From contig NZ_JABGCG010000004.1 of NCBI RefSeq assembly GCF_019799925.1, positions 310,001-374,000 of the forward strand: a DNA stretch of 64,000 bases, in the 5' to 3' direction. A model generated the notes under the pieces. That model had not been told where the DNA came from. It worked only from the letters and a program-made list of their open reading frames with translations, and did no database searches. The first letter of the stretch is position 1. Each line of letters begins with the position of its first letter. Origin of the DNA: Blastococcus sp. CPCC 205250 (lineage in GTDB: Bacteria; Actinomycetota; Actinomycetes; Mycobacteriales; Geodermatophilaceae). A program made the translations under genes and the position numbers. Below are positions 56,100 to 64,000 of this stretch, piece after piece.

Positions 56100-58724
56100 A
56101 TGCCTCACGTCCCCACGTCCGTCCGGCTGTCCGCGTCCCCGGCGGTCGCAGCCCTCCCGGCCGTCGACTGGGCGCTGGGGGTGCTGCGCGAGGCCGCTGC
56201 GTCCCGGGCGATGGACCTCCGGGTCGAGGCGGCGGCCGACGCGGGCACCGATCCCGCGGACGGCCCGTCGCTGGTCCTCGCGAGCGCGCAGGACGTCCAG
56301 CACTCCGGAGACGGTCCGCATGTCCCCCAGCAGGCGGAGTCCTACGCGTTGCGGGTCGACGCGGGACCGGGGGACCACCCGAGGATCACCATCGCGGCGA
56401 CCGACGACCGCGGCTTCGCCTATGCGCTCACCGAGGTGGCCGAGCGACTCGCCGCCGGCGGGCCGTCCGCGTTCCGGATCGGCGACTCCGAGGTCCAGCG
56501 CCCGCACGTCCCCGTCCGCGGCATCCTCCGGGCCTTCTCCAGCGTCCACGAGGACTCCCCCTGGTTCCACGACCGGGCCTTCTGGACCGAGTACCTCGAC
56601 CACCTCGCCGGGCAGCGGTTCAACCGGTTCCACCTGGCCCTCGGGATGGGCTACAACTACGGCACCGGGTTCGAGAGCCGCACGGCTTCCGACAACTACC
56701 TCTGCTTCCCCTACCCGTTCCTGCTCGACGTGCCCGGCTGGTCCGTGCGCGCCCAGGGCGTGCCCGACTCCGAGCGGGACCGGAATCTCGAGGCCCTGGC
56801 GTACGTCGCCCGGGAGACGAAGCGCCGCGGCATGAGCTTCCAGCTCGGCCTGTGGAACCACGCCTACGACTACGGCTACGACTCCCAGCACTGGTACCCG
56901 ATCCTCGGCATCGGCCCGGAGTCGCACGCCGAGTACTCCGCCGCCGCGCTGCGCCTGCTGCTCGAGCGCATCCCCGAGATCGACGGCCTGACGTTCCGGG
57001 TGCACCACGAGGGCGGCATCCACGAGGAGGGCCACGAGCACTTCTGGGACACGGTCTTCGAGGCGGTGTCCCAGGTGGGCCGGCCGATCCAGATCGACAT
57101 GCACTCCAAGGGTGTCGACCAGGCGCTCCGGGACGCCGTCGTGAAGCCGAACCTCCACCCGGTCATCTCGGCGAAGTACTGGGCGGAGCACACCGGCCTC
57201 CCCTACCACCAGACCTCCATCCGGCAGCAGGAGCTCACCCCGTTCACCTGGCCGGGGATGAACCGGGAGATGACCGGCGTCACCGACGGCGAGCGGCGGT
57301 TCACCCGCTACGGCTACGCCGACTTCCTCGCCGAGGACCGCTCCATCGACCTGATGTTCCGGGTGTGGCCGGGCACCCAGAAGCTCCTCCTGTGGGGGGA
57401 CCCCGCCGTAGCCGCCGGGTACGGCCGGCTCGCGACGCTCAGCGGCTCGCTGGGCGTCGACTACTGCGAGCCCCTCACCTTCAAGGGCCGGCGGGGCACC
57501 GGCGAGCCGGGCCGGCGCGACCCCTACGTCCGCGACGACCTCCGCCTGGGCACCGCCGACTGGCGCAAGTACCGCTACACGTACGTCCTCTGGGGGCGGC
57601 TGCTGTACGACCCGGAGACCGACCCGGAGGTCTGGCGCCGGCTGCTCCGCGAGGACTACGGCCCGGCTGCGGGCGAGTTCGAGGCGGCGCTCGCCGTCCT
57701 GAGCCGGGCCCTGCCTCTGGTGACCGTCGTCCACGGTGTCAGCGGCGCCAACAACCACTACTCGCCCGAGATGTACACCGACCTGGCGGTGTCGTTCTGG
57801 CGGCAGATGACGCACTACCTGTACGACACGCCGGAGCCACGGACGTGGGAGGGCGTCAGCCCGTTCGACCCCACGCTCTTCTACTCCGTCGGCCGCTACT
57901 GCGACGACGCGGTGGCCGGCACCCTCGACGCCCGGTACACGCCGCTGGAGGTCGCGGCCTGGCTGGAGACGATGGCGACGGACGGGGATGCGGCCACCGA
58001 ACGCGCGGCCGGGCTGGCCGACCCCGACGACCCGCAGACCGCACGGACGCTGATCGACCTGCGGGTCCTCGTCCGGCTCGCGCGCTTCTTCGCCGGCAAG
58101 TTCCGCGCCGCCGTCGCCTACGCCTTGTTCGCGCGGACCCGGGACGTGGCCCACCTCGAGGAGGCCGCCCACCTGCTCGGGCAGGCCCACCAGGCCTACG
58201 GCGAGATCCCCGGCCTCGTCGCAGGCGTCTACCAGGACGACCTCGCGTTCGGGTCCGGAGCGATGGAGCGCGGCACCTGGAAGGACCGGCTCATGGCGAT
58301 GCGGGAGGACTCCTACCTGCTGCGCCTCGAGCTGCAGCGGGCCCGGGCGGTCGAGCCCGCGGCTCCTCCCCGGGTCGTCCAGGAACGCGACAGCCGCACG
58401 GTGGTCGCCTGCCGGTTCGAGGCTGCCGACCGGTTCGTCCGCGGGGAGCCGTATGCGGTCCGCCTGCACCCGGAGACGCCGGTGTCCCGTGCCGTCCTGC
58501 GCTACCGGCACCTCAACCAGGCCGAGGACGTGCGGAGCGTCGAGATGACCCGCGTGGGGAACTCCTTCGAGGCCGTCGTCCCCGGCGACTACACCGCGAC
58601 GTCGTTCCCGCTCCTCTACTTCGCCGAGGTGCAGGCCGACGGCGAGCACCCCGTGCTCGTGCCGGGGCTCGGCGACACGCTGTCGGACCAGCCGTACGTC
58701 GTGGTGCACAGCACCGGACCCTGA
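56100..58724 (+). CDS. Unrecognised 874-aa glycoside-hydrolase-like protein
   Basis: I do not recognise the family. Residues about 20-130 resemble the small alpha/beta domain that precedes GH20, GH67 and GH84 barrels (ITIAATDDRGFAYALTEVAERL). A TIM-barrel-like centre follows with RGILRAFSSVHEDSPWFHDRAFW, FNRFHLALGMGYNYG, FRVHHEGGIHEEGHEHFW (candidate acid Glu), QIDMHSKGVD, VISAKYWAEHTGLPYHQTS and LLLWGDPAVAAGYGRLATL. The C-terminal 120 residues look like a beta-sandwich. No signal peptide, so cytoplasmic. Overall order recalls GH67 alpha-glucuronidases but key strings differ. ATG 56100 with GAAGG nine bases upstream. Its promoter carries motifs shared with the glucuronate operons. Confidence 0.75.
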   Translation: MPHVPTSVRLSASPAVAALPAVDWALGVLREAAASRAMDLRVEAAADAGTDPADGPSLVLASAQDVQHSGDGPHVPQQAESYALRVDAGPGDHPRITIAATDDRGFAYALTEVAERLAAGGPSAFRIGDSEVQRPHVPVRGILRAFSSVHEDSPWFHDRAFWTEYLDHLAGQRFNRFHLALGMGYNYGTGFESRTASDNYLCFPYPFLLDVPGWSVRAQGVPDSERDRNLEALAYVARETKRRGMSFQLGLWNHAYDYGYDSQHWYPILGIGPESHAEYSAAALRLLLERIPEIDGLTFRVHHEGGIHEEGHEHFWDTVFEAVSQVGRPIQIDMHSKGVDQALRDAVVKPNLHPVISAKYWAEHTGLPYHQTSIRQQELTPFTWPGMNREMTGVTDGERRFTRYGYADFLAEDRSIDLMFRVWPGTQKLLLWGDPAVAAGYGRLATLSGSLGVDYCEPLTFKGRRGTGEPGRRDPYVRDDLRLGTADWRKYRYTYVLWGRLLYDPETDPEVWRRLLREDYGPAAGEFEAALAVLSRALPLVTVVHGVSGANNHYSPEMYTDLAVSFWRQMTHYLYDTPEPRTWEGVSPFDPTLFYSVGRYCDDAVAGTLDARYTPLEVAAWLETMATDGDAATERAAGLADPDDPQTARTLIDLRVLVRLARFFAGKFRAAVAYALFARTRDVAHLEEAAHLLGQAHQAYGEIPGLVAGVYQDDLAFGSGAMERGTWKDRLMAMREDSYLLRLELQRARAVEPAAPPRVVQERDSRTVVACRFEAADRFVRGEPYAVRLHPETPVSRAVLRYRHLNQAEDVRSVEMTRVGNSFEAVVPGDYTATSFPLLYFAEVQADGEHPVLVPGLGDTLSDQPYVVVHSTGP

Positions 58725-58765
58725 GCTCCGGGTCCCGTCCGGCCAGCGGGCCGGACGGGGCGACC

Positions 58766-59851
58766 TCAGCCCCGGGGAACGAGGTCGCCGGCCAGCCGGC
58801 GCGCCGCGGCGCGCACGTGGTCGGCCGGCCGGCGCATGGCCTCCTCCGCCGAGCCGGCGATCGCGGCGAGCGCGACGGCCGGGACGCCGGGATCGGCGTC
58901 CACGCGCCCGGCGATCACCCGTGCCGGCACGCCGGCTCCGGCCGCCGCCGCCAGGACCGCGGGAACCAGCTTGCCCAGACTCGACTGGGAGTCGAAGCGC
59001 CCCTCCCCCGTGATGACCAGGTCGGCGCCCGCGAGTGCGGTCTCCAGCCCCGCCAGGCGCAGGATCGACGCGGCCCCCGGCTCCAGGGTCGCGCCGAACC
59101 CCCGCACCAGGCCGTAGCCGGTGCCGCCGGCGGCGCCACACCCGGGCTCCGTCGGATCCCCGCCGAGGAGCCCGGCGAGGTGCTGCAGACCCTCGTCGAG
59201 GAGCGCGCACTGCTCCGGGGTCGCGCCCTTCTGCGGGCCGAAGGTCCAGGCGGCGCCGGTCGGGCCGCTGAGCGGACTCTGCACGTCGACGAGCACGCGG
59301 ACCGGCGGGAACGCGCGCAGCGGCCCCGTGTCGATGGCGCGGATCGAGTGGAGCGCTCCCCCTCCCTCGCCGTCCGGCGCACCGCTGTCGCGGTGGACGA
59401 CCGCCCCGGCACCGGCGAGTGCGCCGACGCCGCCGTCGGTCGACGCCGATCCACCGAGGCCGACGACGATCTCCCGGGCTCCCGCCCGCGCCGCCTCCCG
59501 CATCACCTGACCGAGCCCCCGGGTCGTCGCCCCGAGCGGATCCGGCCGGTCGAGCAGCGGCAGGCCGCTGGTGGCGGCCAGCTCGACGACCGCGGCGCCG
59601 TCGGGCAGCCGCAGCCACCGCCCCTCGACGGGACGACCGTCCGGTCCTGCCACCGGCCCGACCTCGCGCAGCACCGACCCGGGCGTGGCCGCGTGAACGG
59701 CGTCCAGCGTGCCCTCGCCGCCGTCGGCGAGCGGGATCAGGACGAGATCGTCCCCGGGACGGACGTCGGTCCAGCCCTCGGCGACGGCCGCGCAGACCTC
59801 CGTGCTGGTGAGGGTGCCCTTGAAGGCGTCGGGACAGATGACCATCCGCAT
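58766..59851 (-). CDS. Glycerate 2-kinase (GarK/GlxK family)
   Basis: A 361-aa type-1 glycerate kinase. VICPDAFKGTLTSTEVCAAVAEGW opens as in GarK/GlxK; IPLADGGEGTLDAV, VELAATSGLPLL, VVGLGGSASTDGGVGAL, FGPQKGATPEQ, GTGYGL and LVITGEGRFDSQSSLGK are the conserved blocks. It makes 2-phosphoglycerate (some members make 3-phosphoglycerate). It begins 14 bp after the GHL6-like gene, in the same operon, and a 2-hydroxyacid dehydrogenase lies further upstream, so a three-carbon acid is apparently a product of this locus. Confidence 0.94.
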   Translation of the reverse strand: MRMVICPDAFKGTLTSTEVCAAVAEGWTDVRPGDDLVLIPLADGGEGTLDAVHAATPGSVLREVGPVAGPDGRPVEGRWLRLPDGAAVVELAATSGLPLLDRPDPLGATTRGLGQVMREAARAGAREIVVGLGGSASTDGGVGALAGAGAVVHRDSGAPDGEGGGALHSIRAIDTGPLRAFPPVRVLVDVQSPLSGPTGAAWTFGPQKGATPEQCALLDEGLQHLAGLLGGDPTEPGCGAAGGTGYGLVRGFGATLEPGAASILRLAGLETALAGADLVITGEGRFDSQSSLGKLVPAVLAAAAGAGVPARVIAGRVDADPGVPAVALAAIAGSAEEAMRRPADHVRAAARRLAGDLVPRG

Positions 59852-59865
59852 GGTGTGGCGCCCGG

Positions 59866-61944
59866 TCAGCCGGCCGTCGCGACCACGACGACCTCGAACA
59901 GGCCGAGCACCGGGAGCTCGACGACCAGGTCGTCGCCGTCGACGCGGGTCGCGAGGGGCACCGCGGCCACGAGGGCCTCGGCGCGGACGTCGTCCGCCCC
60001 CCGGCCCCGGAGCCGCAGCGAGCCGCCACCGACGGGGACGTGCGCCCCGTAGGACCGGCGGCGCACCCCGGAGTGGTTCAGCAGGTGCACCACCGTGCCG
60101 GCGCCGCTCTCCCCCGCGATGATCTCGACCCGGTCGTGCAGGTCCGCGGTCACCGCCGGGTCGACCAGGGAGCGCACCACGCCGCCGAGGTGGTCCCGGG
60201 CGTCGGTCTTGCCGTACTCCCGGTAGCTGCGACCCACCGTCCAGGGCACCAGCACGACCTCGCCGTCGCCGTACCGTCCCCGCGCGTGCTCGGGGTCGTC
60301 ACTGGCGGTGTGGCCGTAGGCGAGCTCCGGGGGGGCGTGCGGCGCCCGCGGCAGCACGCACCCGACCCGGGCGGCGTCCGGCCGCCACACGAACCGCTGG
60401 TAGCGCCCCATGACCGGCAGGATCGGGCCCTCGTAGTGGTACTCGCCGATCCGTGGCTGGTCGGCGTCGGTGGCGTAGGTCGACCAGAGGTCGTTGCCGG
60501 CCAGCGCGGCTCCCAGCGGGCGGATCGCCGGACTGCACGCGAGCTCCACCTCGCCGTCCCGGCTCACCCCCGAGGTACCGGTGATCAGCAGCTTCCCCCC
60601 GCGGGAGACGTAGGCGTCCACCGCCGGGGCGCCCCGGCCGAGCACCCCGACGTCGGGCAGCACGACGAGCCGGTACCGGTCGAGCGCGCCGCGCGCCTCG
60701 ACCGCGGCGAGGTCGGCGACGGGGACGACGTCGAAGGGCACGTGCTGCTCGAGCAGCGCCTCGTAGACGCCGCGGAACTCGTCCTGGACCTCCCAGAAGG
60801 TGCCGCCGGTGACCGAGCCGAAGTCCGGCCGCACCACGGCGACCTCGGCGGCGGGGCGCAGGTCCCGGTACAGGTCCGCGTGGTCGCGCCGGAACCGCAT
60901 CACGTCCCGGCCCCGGGACAGCGCCCGCTCCATCGGCAGCCGCCCGGGCGCGCCGAAGAAGAACGCCGACGGGTTGCCGCCGCGCGCAGTGGTCTGCAGC
61001 AGGTACTGCGCGAAGTGCTCGGGCTCCTCGTTCCCCATCCGGTACGTCGCGTCGATGAACGCGACGCAGTTGACCAGGATGGACGAGTCGGGCTGGGTGG
61101 CCACGTGTGCGCTCACCGCCTCGGCGGGAGCGTGCGGCCAGAAGTCCTTGCCGGGCATGGCGCGGTAGGCGTTGTTGCCCTCGGCGTACACGATCGGGGC
61201 CCCACGCCGGAGCAGGACGCCGATGTCACGCCCGCGGGCCGCGACGTGGTCGACGATCCTGGCGGTCAGCCGGGCGAGCGTGCGGGCGGTGTACTGCCGC
61301 CAGAGCCCGAAGTTCTCACCGAGCATCACGGCCGGCAGCTGCTTGCCGCCGCTGAACTCGGCAAAGCCGGCCTGGCAGGAGGCGCAGTGACACGGCGGCT
61401 GGTTGACCTCGTCGTAGTCGCGCTCGTTGAAGTTGAACCAGTTGAAGAACAGCCCGTCGACGTCGTACCGGTCCAGCACCTCGTCGAGCACGTCGAGCGT
61501 GCGCTCCTGGTAGTACTCCGCCGACGGGCAGGTGCTGAAGAGCGTGTTGTAGACCTGCGGCTCACCCTCGGGGGTGCGGTAGAGCCACTCCGGGTGCTCC
61601 CGGGCGATCCGCGCCGACACCTTCGACATGTCGAAGCGGGCGATCAGCTTGAAGCCCTTCCCCTTGGCGGCGGCCACCGCGTCGCCGAACAGGTCGCCGG
61701 AGGACCGGGTCCCCAGCAGGGGGTTGCGCGTCTGGAACGGCAGGTCGGTCGGGTAGAACGACGAGATCCCGCCGGCGTTCAGCATCCAGGTGTCCGCGCC
61801 GTGGTCCTCGACCACGGCGACCGCCGCGTCGACGTCGAAGTCCGCGTCGACCTCCTGCAGGTTCGTCTGGAGGACGGAGAACGGCTCGCGCCACCGACTC
61901 CCCGCCGGGAGATCGCGCTGGGTCGGGCCGGCCTGGTCGGGCAT
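59866..61944 (-). CDS. GHL6/GH42-like putative glycosidase
   Basis: A 692-aa protein. Residues about 15-330 resemble the hypothetical glycosyl hydrolase 6 (GHL6) barrel: ADTWMLNAGGISSFYPTDLPF, KGFKLIARFDMSKV, YYQERTLDVLDEVLDRYDVD, GLFFNWFNFNERDY, and a Cys-rich CHCASCQAGF. Residues about 370-560 look like the beta-galactosidase trimerisation (glutamine-amidotransferase-like) domain: LVVLPDVGVLGRGAPAVDAYVSRGGKLLITG. A C-terminal sandwich ends the protein. No signal peptide. ATG 61944 with AGAGAGG five bases upstream. It follows the second binding-protein gene, separated by a hairpin. Activity unproven; substrate likely an oligosaccharide imported by that receptor. Confidence 0.75.
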   Translation of the reverse strand: MPDQAGPTQRDLPAGSRWREPFSVLQTNLQEVDADFDVDAAVAVVEDHGADTWMLNAGGISSFYPTDLPFQTRNPLLGTRSSGDLFGDAVAAAKGKGFKLIARFDMSKVSARIAREHPEWLYRTPEGEPQVYNTLFSTCPSAEYYQERTLDVLDEVLDRYDVDGLFFNWFNFNERDYDEVNQPPCHCASCQAGFAEFSGGKQLPAVMLGENFGLWRQYTARTLARLTARIVDHVAARGRDIGVLLRRGAPIVYAEGNNAYRAMPGKDFWPHAPAEAVSAHVATQPDSSILVNCVAFIDATYRMGNEEPEHFAQYLLQTTARGGNPSAFFFGAPGRLPMERALSRGRDVMRFRRDHADLYRDLRPAAEVAVVRPDFGSVTGGTFWEVQDEFRGVYEALLEQHVPFDVVPVADLAAVEARGALDRYRLVVLPDVGVLGRGAPAVDAYVSRGGKLLITGTSGVSRDGEVELACSPAIRPLGAALAGNDLWSTYATDADQPRIGEYHYEGPILPVMGRYQRFVWRPDAARVGCVLPRAPHAPPELAYGHTASDDPEHARGRYGDGEVVLVPWTVGRSYREYGKTDARDHLGGVVRSLVDPAVTADLHDRVEIIAGESGAGTVVHLLNHSGVRRRSYGAHVPVGGGSLRLRGRGADDVRAEALVAAVPLATRVDGDDLVVELPVLGLFEVVVVATAG

Positions 61945-61974
61945 GTGTGCCTCTCTGTGTCGTTCGTGCGATCA

Positions 61975-62017
61975 GCCGGGTCGCGGACCGTGCGGGATGC
62001 ACGCTCCGCGACCCGGC
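61975..62017 (-). terminator. Hairpin between binding protein 2 and the GHL6-like gene
   Basis: Perfect 13-bp inverted repeat (61975-61987 with 62005-62017) with a 17-nt loop, 27 bp after the binding-protein stop. It could partly terminate or stabilise the upstream mRNA, giving more receptor than enzyme. Confidence 0.65.
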
Positions 62018-62043
62018 AGGAGGACGGTCGATGGTGTCGCGTC

Positions 62044-63582
62044 CTACGCGACCGTGAAGTCCCGGAGGTCGAAGGGCGTGACCGCCGTACCGCGGTAGGC
62101 GAACCCCGAACCGGTGGCGAACGACCCGGTCAGCGTGAAGAGCGGCGCGAACAGCGCATCCTCCACGGCGATCGTGTTGATCTCCCGGTAGAGCTCCGCG
62201 GCGCGCTCGGGATCACTCTCGATGGCCGCCTCGGCGATCAGGGCGTCGATCTCGGGATCCTGGTACCCGAACGGGTTGTGGGACCCGCCGGGGAGGAAGT
62301 ACAGCGCCACGGTGCGCGCCGGCGGGGCGGCCCCACCGAGGTTGAAGTACATCGGCCACTCTGTCGTCTGCACGTTCTGCTGCGGGGTCACGGGCTCCCA
62401 CTCGACGGTGATGCCGACGTCGCCGAGCAGCTGGGCGATGGTGGGCTGGAACTGCTGCACCGTCAGGTTGGACGGCACCGAGAGGGTGAACCCGTCGGGG
62501 TATCCCGCGTCCGCGAGCAGGTCGCGTGCTCCCTCGGGGTCGTACTCGTACTCGTCCGCCAGGTCCTCGACGAAGGCAGCCGACGCCGGGCTGAAGATCT
62601 GGTTGCTCGGCGTGCCGAGCCCGTTGAGCAGCGCGTCCACCATCCCCTGACGGTCGAGGGCCATGTTGATCGCCTGCCGGACCCGGACGTCCTCCAGCGG
62701 CTCCGCCACCTCGCCGCCGCGGTCGGTGAGGATCAGCGCGCCGACGGTCTGCCCCTCGACGCGGGTGACGTCCAGCCCGGCGCCCTCCGCCTGCTCGGCC
62801 TGCGCCGCGTCCACGGTGCCGGCGTCGACCTCGCCGGCGGCCAGGGCGTTGTACGCCGCCGTCCGGTCGGCGATGACCCGGACGGTCACCGTCTGGAACG
62901 GGTACGCGTCCGCGTTCCAGTGGTCGTCCCGTCGCTGCAGCACGTACGTCGTGCCGTCGATCGTGGCGTCGCGATCGAGGGTGTAGGCGCCGGACCCCAC
63001 CGGGTCGAGCGCCGTGCTCGGCTCGTCGAGGGTGTCGGGATCCCCGATCACCCCCGATCCGTAGGACAGCGCCACGAGCAGGTTCGGATCCGGCCGGCTC
63101 AACCGCAGCACGACCGTTTCCTCGTCCGGCGCCTCGATGGACTCGACCGCGCCGAGGTTGCCCTGCTGCGGCCCCGCGGTGGTCCGGGTGCGTTCGAGCG
63201 TGGCCCGGACGGCCTCGGCGTCCACCGGGTCGCCGTCACTGAACGTCATGCCGTCGCGCAGGTCCAGCGTGAGGACGCGGGCGTCCTCGGAGTACTCGTA
63301 CGCCTCGGCCGCGTTGGGCTGCGGCACGCCGTCCGCGCTCAGGTACATCAGGGTGTCGAAGACAGCCCCCCACACGTAGCGCTGCTGACCGTCGTTGAGC
63401 TGGGCCGGGTCGAGGGAGTTGGGCGCGGCCTGGACGGCCAGGGCGATGCTCTCCGCCCCGCCCGACTCCGGGGAGTCCGGGTCGGCGTCGGCGGACGTGT
63501 CCCCGCCGCAGGCCGACAGCGCCAGCAGCAGCGCGACGGCGGGCACGCCGACGGACAGTCGGCGTGAGTGGGAAGCGGACAT
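62044..63582 (-). CDS. ABC transporter substrate-binding lipoprotein (SBP_bac_5), copy 2
   Basis: A 512-aa paralogue of the binding protein at 54078. Lipobox LSAC with Cys25 follows a short basic N-terminus. SLDPAQLNDGQQRYVW, EAYEYSEDARVLTLDLRDGM, FSDGDPVDAEAVRATLERT and DPVGSGAYTL are nearly the same as in copy 1, while the ligand-contacting C-terminal half is more different. No permease or ATPase lies next to it, so it may share the transporter at 49738-53365 or use one outside the window. ATG 63582 has GAGGAGA about five bases upstream. Confidence 0.92.
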   Translation of the reverse strand: MSASHSRRLSVGVPAVALLLALSACGGDTSADADPDSPESGGAESIALAVQAAPNSLDPAQLNDGQQRYVWGAVFDTLMYLSADGVPQPNAAEAYEYSEDARVLTLDLRDGMTFSDGDPVDAEAVRATLERTRTTAGPQQGNLGAVESIEAPDEETVVLRLSRPDPNLLVALSYGSGVIGDPDTLDEPSTALDPVGSGAYTLDRDATIDGTTYVLQRRDDHWNADAYPFQTVTVRVIADRTAAYNALAAGEVDAGTVDAAQAEQAEGAGLDVTRVEGQTVGALILTDRGGEVAEPLEDVRVRQAINMALDRQGMVDALLNGLGTPSNQIFSPASAAFVEDLADEYEYDPEGARDLLADAGYPDGFTLSVPSNLTVQQFQPTIAQLLGDVGITVEWEPVTPQQNVQTTEWPMYFNLGGAAPPARTVALYFLPGGSHNPFGYQDPEIDALIAEAAIESDPERAAELYREINTIAVEDALFAPLFTLTGSFATGSGFAYRGTAVTPFDLRDFTVA

Positions 63583-63643
63583 CAGATCTCCTCTGATCCA
63601 GGTGGTCCGTGCCTGTGACCCGGACGGGTCCGTGCGTTCCGGA

Positions 63644-63669
63644 GTGCCGCCGCCGTGCCGTGGCGGCAC
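63644..63669 (-). terminator. Hairpin after the 2-hydroxyacid dehydrogenase
   Basis: GTGCCGCC and GGCGGCAC form a perfect 8-bp stem around a 10-nt loop, 3 bp past the dehydrogenase stop and 61 bp before the binding-protein start. Confidence 0.5.
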
Positions 63670-63672
63670 CCG

Positions 63673-64000
63673 CTATCGGGGCGTGTAGATGTCGCGGGGG
63701 GTGATCGCGTTAAGCAGGGGTTCCCCGCTGCGGTACCGCCGGATGTTCTCGACGATGACGTCGATCGAGCGCTGGGTGCGCTCGGGGATGCGGGGCGTCA
63801 TGTGCGGGGTGATGAGGACGTTGGGCTGGTCCCACAGCGGCGAGTCCGGCGGGAGCGGCTCGGGGTCGGCGACGTCCAGGCCGGCACCGGCTATGGCGCC
63901 GGAGGCGAGGGCCTCGACCAGTGCGTCGGTGTCGATGAGGCCGCCGCGTGCCAGGTTGACGATGTAGGCGCTCGACTTCATCCGCGCGAACTGGTCGGTC
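63673..64000 (-). CDS. D-2-hydroxyacid dehydrogenase, C-terminal part, cut by the window edge
   Basis: The last 109 or so residues of a D-isomer-specific 2-hydroxyacid dehydrogenase; the 5' part is beyond the window. [21 protein letters not shown] holds the catalytic arginine of the NxxRG motif, [19 protein letters not shown] the acidic helper (Asp/Glu), and VLITPHMTP the catalytic histidine. With a glycerate kinase downstream in the same direction, hydroxypyruvate or glyoxylate reduction to D-glycerate is a reasonable guess; other 2-keto acids are possible. Confidence 0.85.
   Translation of the reverse strand, partial: TDQFARMKSSAYIVNLARGGLIDTDALVEALASGAIAGAGLDVADPEPLPPDSPLWDQPNVLITPHMTPRIPERTQRSIDVIVENIRRYRSGEPLLNAITPRDIYTPR

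Noticed and set aside
54078..60029. A 1,983-codon leftward frame continuing upstream of the first binding protein
   Set aside because: Only the part from ATG 55649 has a signal peptide and family blocks; the rest is the shadow of the 874-aa hydrolase and glycerate kinase genes.

Overview
The window is very GC-rich, dense actinobacterial DNA. Its -10 boxes of the TAGCGT type often sit 6-7 nt before a start codon, indicating leaderless mRNAs. Gene content (four-domain cold-shock protein, MEDS/HATPase switch protein, DUF222-HNH protein, CtpI-like P-type ATPase, DUF5313, many sugar genes) suits a soil or stone actinomycete such as the Geodermatophilaceae; that placement is inference from style, not from a marker gene.

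Region 1 (1-19,200) is mixed housekeeping and regulatory sequence: a LysR regulator divergent from an EamA exporter with an aminotransferase, an NlpC/P60 peptidoglycan hydrolase behind a structured leader, a Mug-type DNA glycosylase, a MaoC protein, a protein of four cold-shock domains, a large P-type ATPase, a SnoaL-like protein, a DUF222-HNH protein, a CrtA-like protein, a MEDS/HATPase protein, two DUF202 proteins, an F420-type oxidoreductase and an OhrR-like MarR regulator. Region 2 (19,248-26,856) holds a kinase-like/flippase fusion, the xylose genes xylB-xylA divergent from a ROK regulator, and a LacI regulator.

Region 3 (26,861-37,562) is the most striking part. A leftward operon larA-larE-larB-larC-GH3 (nickel-pincer enzyme plus its whole cofactor pathway) faces a rightward operon uxaC-uxuB-gntK. 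No mannonate dehydratase is visible, yet a clear FGGY gluconokinase closes the operon. Because D-mannonate and D-gluconate are C2 epimers, the LarA homologue is proposed to link them: D-glucuronate to D-fructuronate (UxaC), to D-mannonate (UxuB), to D-gluconate (LarA), to 6-phosphogluconate (GntK). This would bypass UxuA/KdgK/Eda.

Region 4 (37,578-49,735) supplies substrate: an MFS permease, a true beta-glucuronidase with the glucuronate-reading Asn-Lys pair, a GH2 beta-galactosidase and a GH1 beta-glucosidase in one leftward operon; then TetR, a Gfo/Idh/MocA oxidoreductase and two GH43 enzymes. Region 5 (49,738-64,000) has an oligopeptide-type ABC transporter with a permease-ATPase fusion, two paralogous lipoprotein binding proteins, an unrecognised 874-aa TIM-barrel-like hydrolase candidate, a glycerate kinase, a GHL6/GH42-like protein and a truncated 2-hydroxyacid dehydrogenase.

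A 16-bp motif, GTTGCCACSAGTTGYC, occurs upstream of uxaC/larA, of the ABC permease, and between the first binding protein and the 874-aa enzyme, suggesting one regulon. Overall regions 2-5 read as a glucuronoxylan/glucuronide utilisation locus that yields xylose and glucuronate.
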